From contig OZ220677.1 of NCBI GenBank assembly GCA_965116335.1, positions 124,001 to 188,000 of the forward strand: a stretch of 64,000 nucleotides of DNA. Reading direction: 5' to 3'. The position numbers and the translations under genes were made by a program. Positions 63,831 to 64,000 of this stretch are shown piece by piece. Below the pieces are notes generated by a model. It was not told the DNA's origin. It did no database searches and was given only the letters and a program-made list of their open reading frames with translations. How positions within the stretch are numbered: the stretch's first letter is position 1; the number at the start of each line of letters is the position of its first letter. This stretch comes from G963663315 sp965116335 (lineage in GTDB: Bacteria > Pseudomonadota > Gammaproteobacteria > Arenicellales > Poriferihabitantaceae).

Positions 63831-64000
63831 TTATGCCTTTTCGTTCAGCGTTCTCTGGCATTGTCTGGTGACAATTTGTTCAATTCGTTGCAGAGCGGCA
63901 TAGTTTCCATACAGGCTTTCAAATGTTTCCCGTGTTGGTTGTAGCTGTTGCAGCAATCCGCCAGCTACCTCCTGAACCTGATTGTGCAGAAACCGGGATC
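63831..64000 (-). CDS. Partial C-terminus of an unknown protein
   Basis: On the minus strand an open frame enters from the right edge and ends at TAA 63831-63833: RFLHNQVQEVAGGLLQQLQP .. YGNYAALQRIEQIVTRQCQR. It is helical and Gln-rich; no family recognised. The stop is 9 bp from the tadA fragment. Confidence 0.45.
   Translation of the reverse strand, partial: SRFLHNQVQEVAGGLLQQLQPTRETFESLYGNYAALQRIEQIVTRQCQRTLNEKA

Overview
The window reads as a chromosomal piece of a gammaproteobacterium with a large accessory load. The bacterial core genes are arranged in the gammaproteobacterial way: sdhCDAB followed by sdhE, rpsO followed by pnp with a TTG start, asd, tadA, and a RodZ-like gene. An ATP sulfurylase, a DmdA-family demethylase, a trimethylamine-methyltransferase homologue, a dimethylglycine-dehydrogenase homologue and a general amino-acid (Aap) importer fit a marine or host-associated organism living on osmolytes, methylated amines and amino acids, possibly with sulfur metabolism. 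Genus cannot be told from the sequence alone.

Layout. 1-3.8 kb: succinate dehydrogenase operon, with a divergent partial gene at the left edge. 3.8-15.9 kb: an accessory island holding two tandem AAA ATPase paralogues, three insertion sequences (two IS1380-type, one IS5-type), an MlrC-like metallopeptidase, a two-gene HipA-like kinase locus and a solitary HsdR-N nuclease. 16-21.4 kb (minus): RND efflux pump, its adaptor, and asd. 21.5-24.6 kb (plus): rpsO-pnp-rodZ-like. 24.9-27 kb (minus): a two-component system. 27-31.3 kb (minus): aapJQMP. 31.4-46.1 kb (minus): one long co-directional run aroG - sat - class III aminotransferase - unknown - FMN 2-hydroxyacid oxidase - TPP enzyme - HIUase-like - dmdA - gcvT - gcvH - gcvP - lipA. 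46.3-50.4 kb (plus): mttB-like plus DMGDH/GcvT fusion. 50.4-53.4 kb: small envelope proteins and a PhoPQ-like two-component system. 53.4-60.6 kb: cobalamin genes (cbiX, chelatase, cobO, cobB/cbiA), interrupted by a REP-rich zone with a REP-associated transposase (RAYT). 60.6-64 kb: tadA, then a decayed zone with gene fragments and a second copy of the IS1380-type element.

How it fits together. MttB-like, DMGDH-like and DmdA-like proteins all remove methyl groups, and the last two would load tetrahydrofolate; the glycine cleavage system with LipA handles glycine to one-carbon units; the cobalamin genes could supply the corrinoid that MttB-type enzymes need. The block between sat and gcvT is the best candidate for an undescribed catabolic pathway: it contains a 309-residue protein of no family I recognise and a HIUase-like protein lacking the usual C-terminal tetrapeptide, tightly packed with three recognisable enzyme classes.

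Genome dynamics are the second theme. A REP family (GTAG followed by a covarying hairpin with a CTCTGTG-like loop) is scattered in at least seven intergenic sites, sits in frame inside the RAYT gene, and forms the tail and stop codon of sdhE. A separate exact 69-bp repeat links both ATPase loci with the hipN/mlrC junction. gcvP appears to carry a one-base frameshift near its end. One IS1380 copy splits an 82-codon gene whose reading frame can be restored exactly through the 5-bp target duplication.
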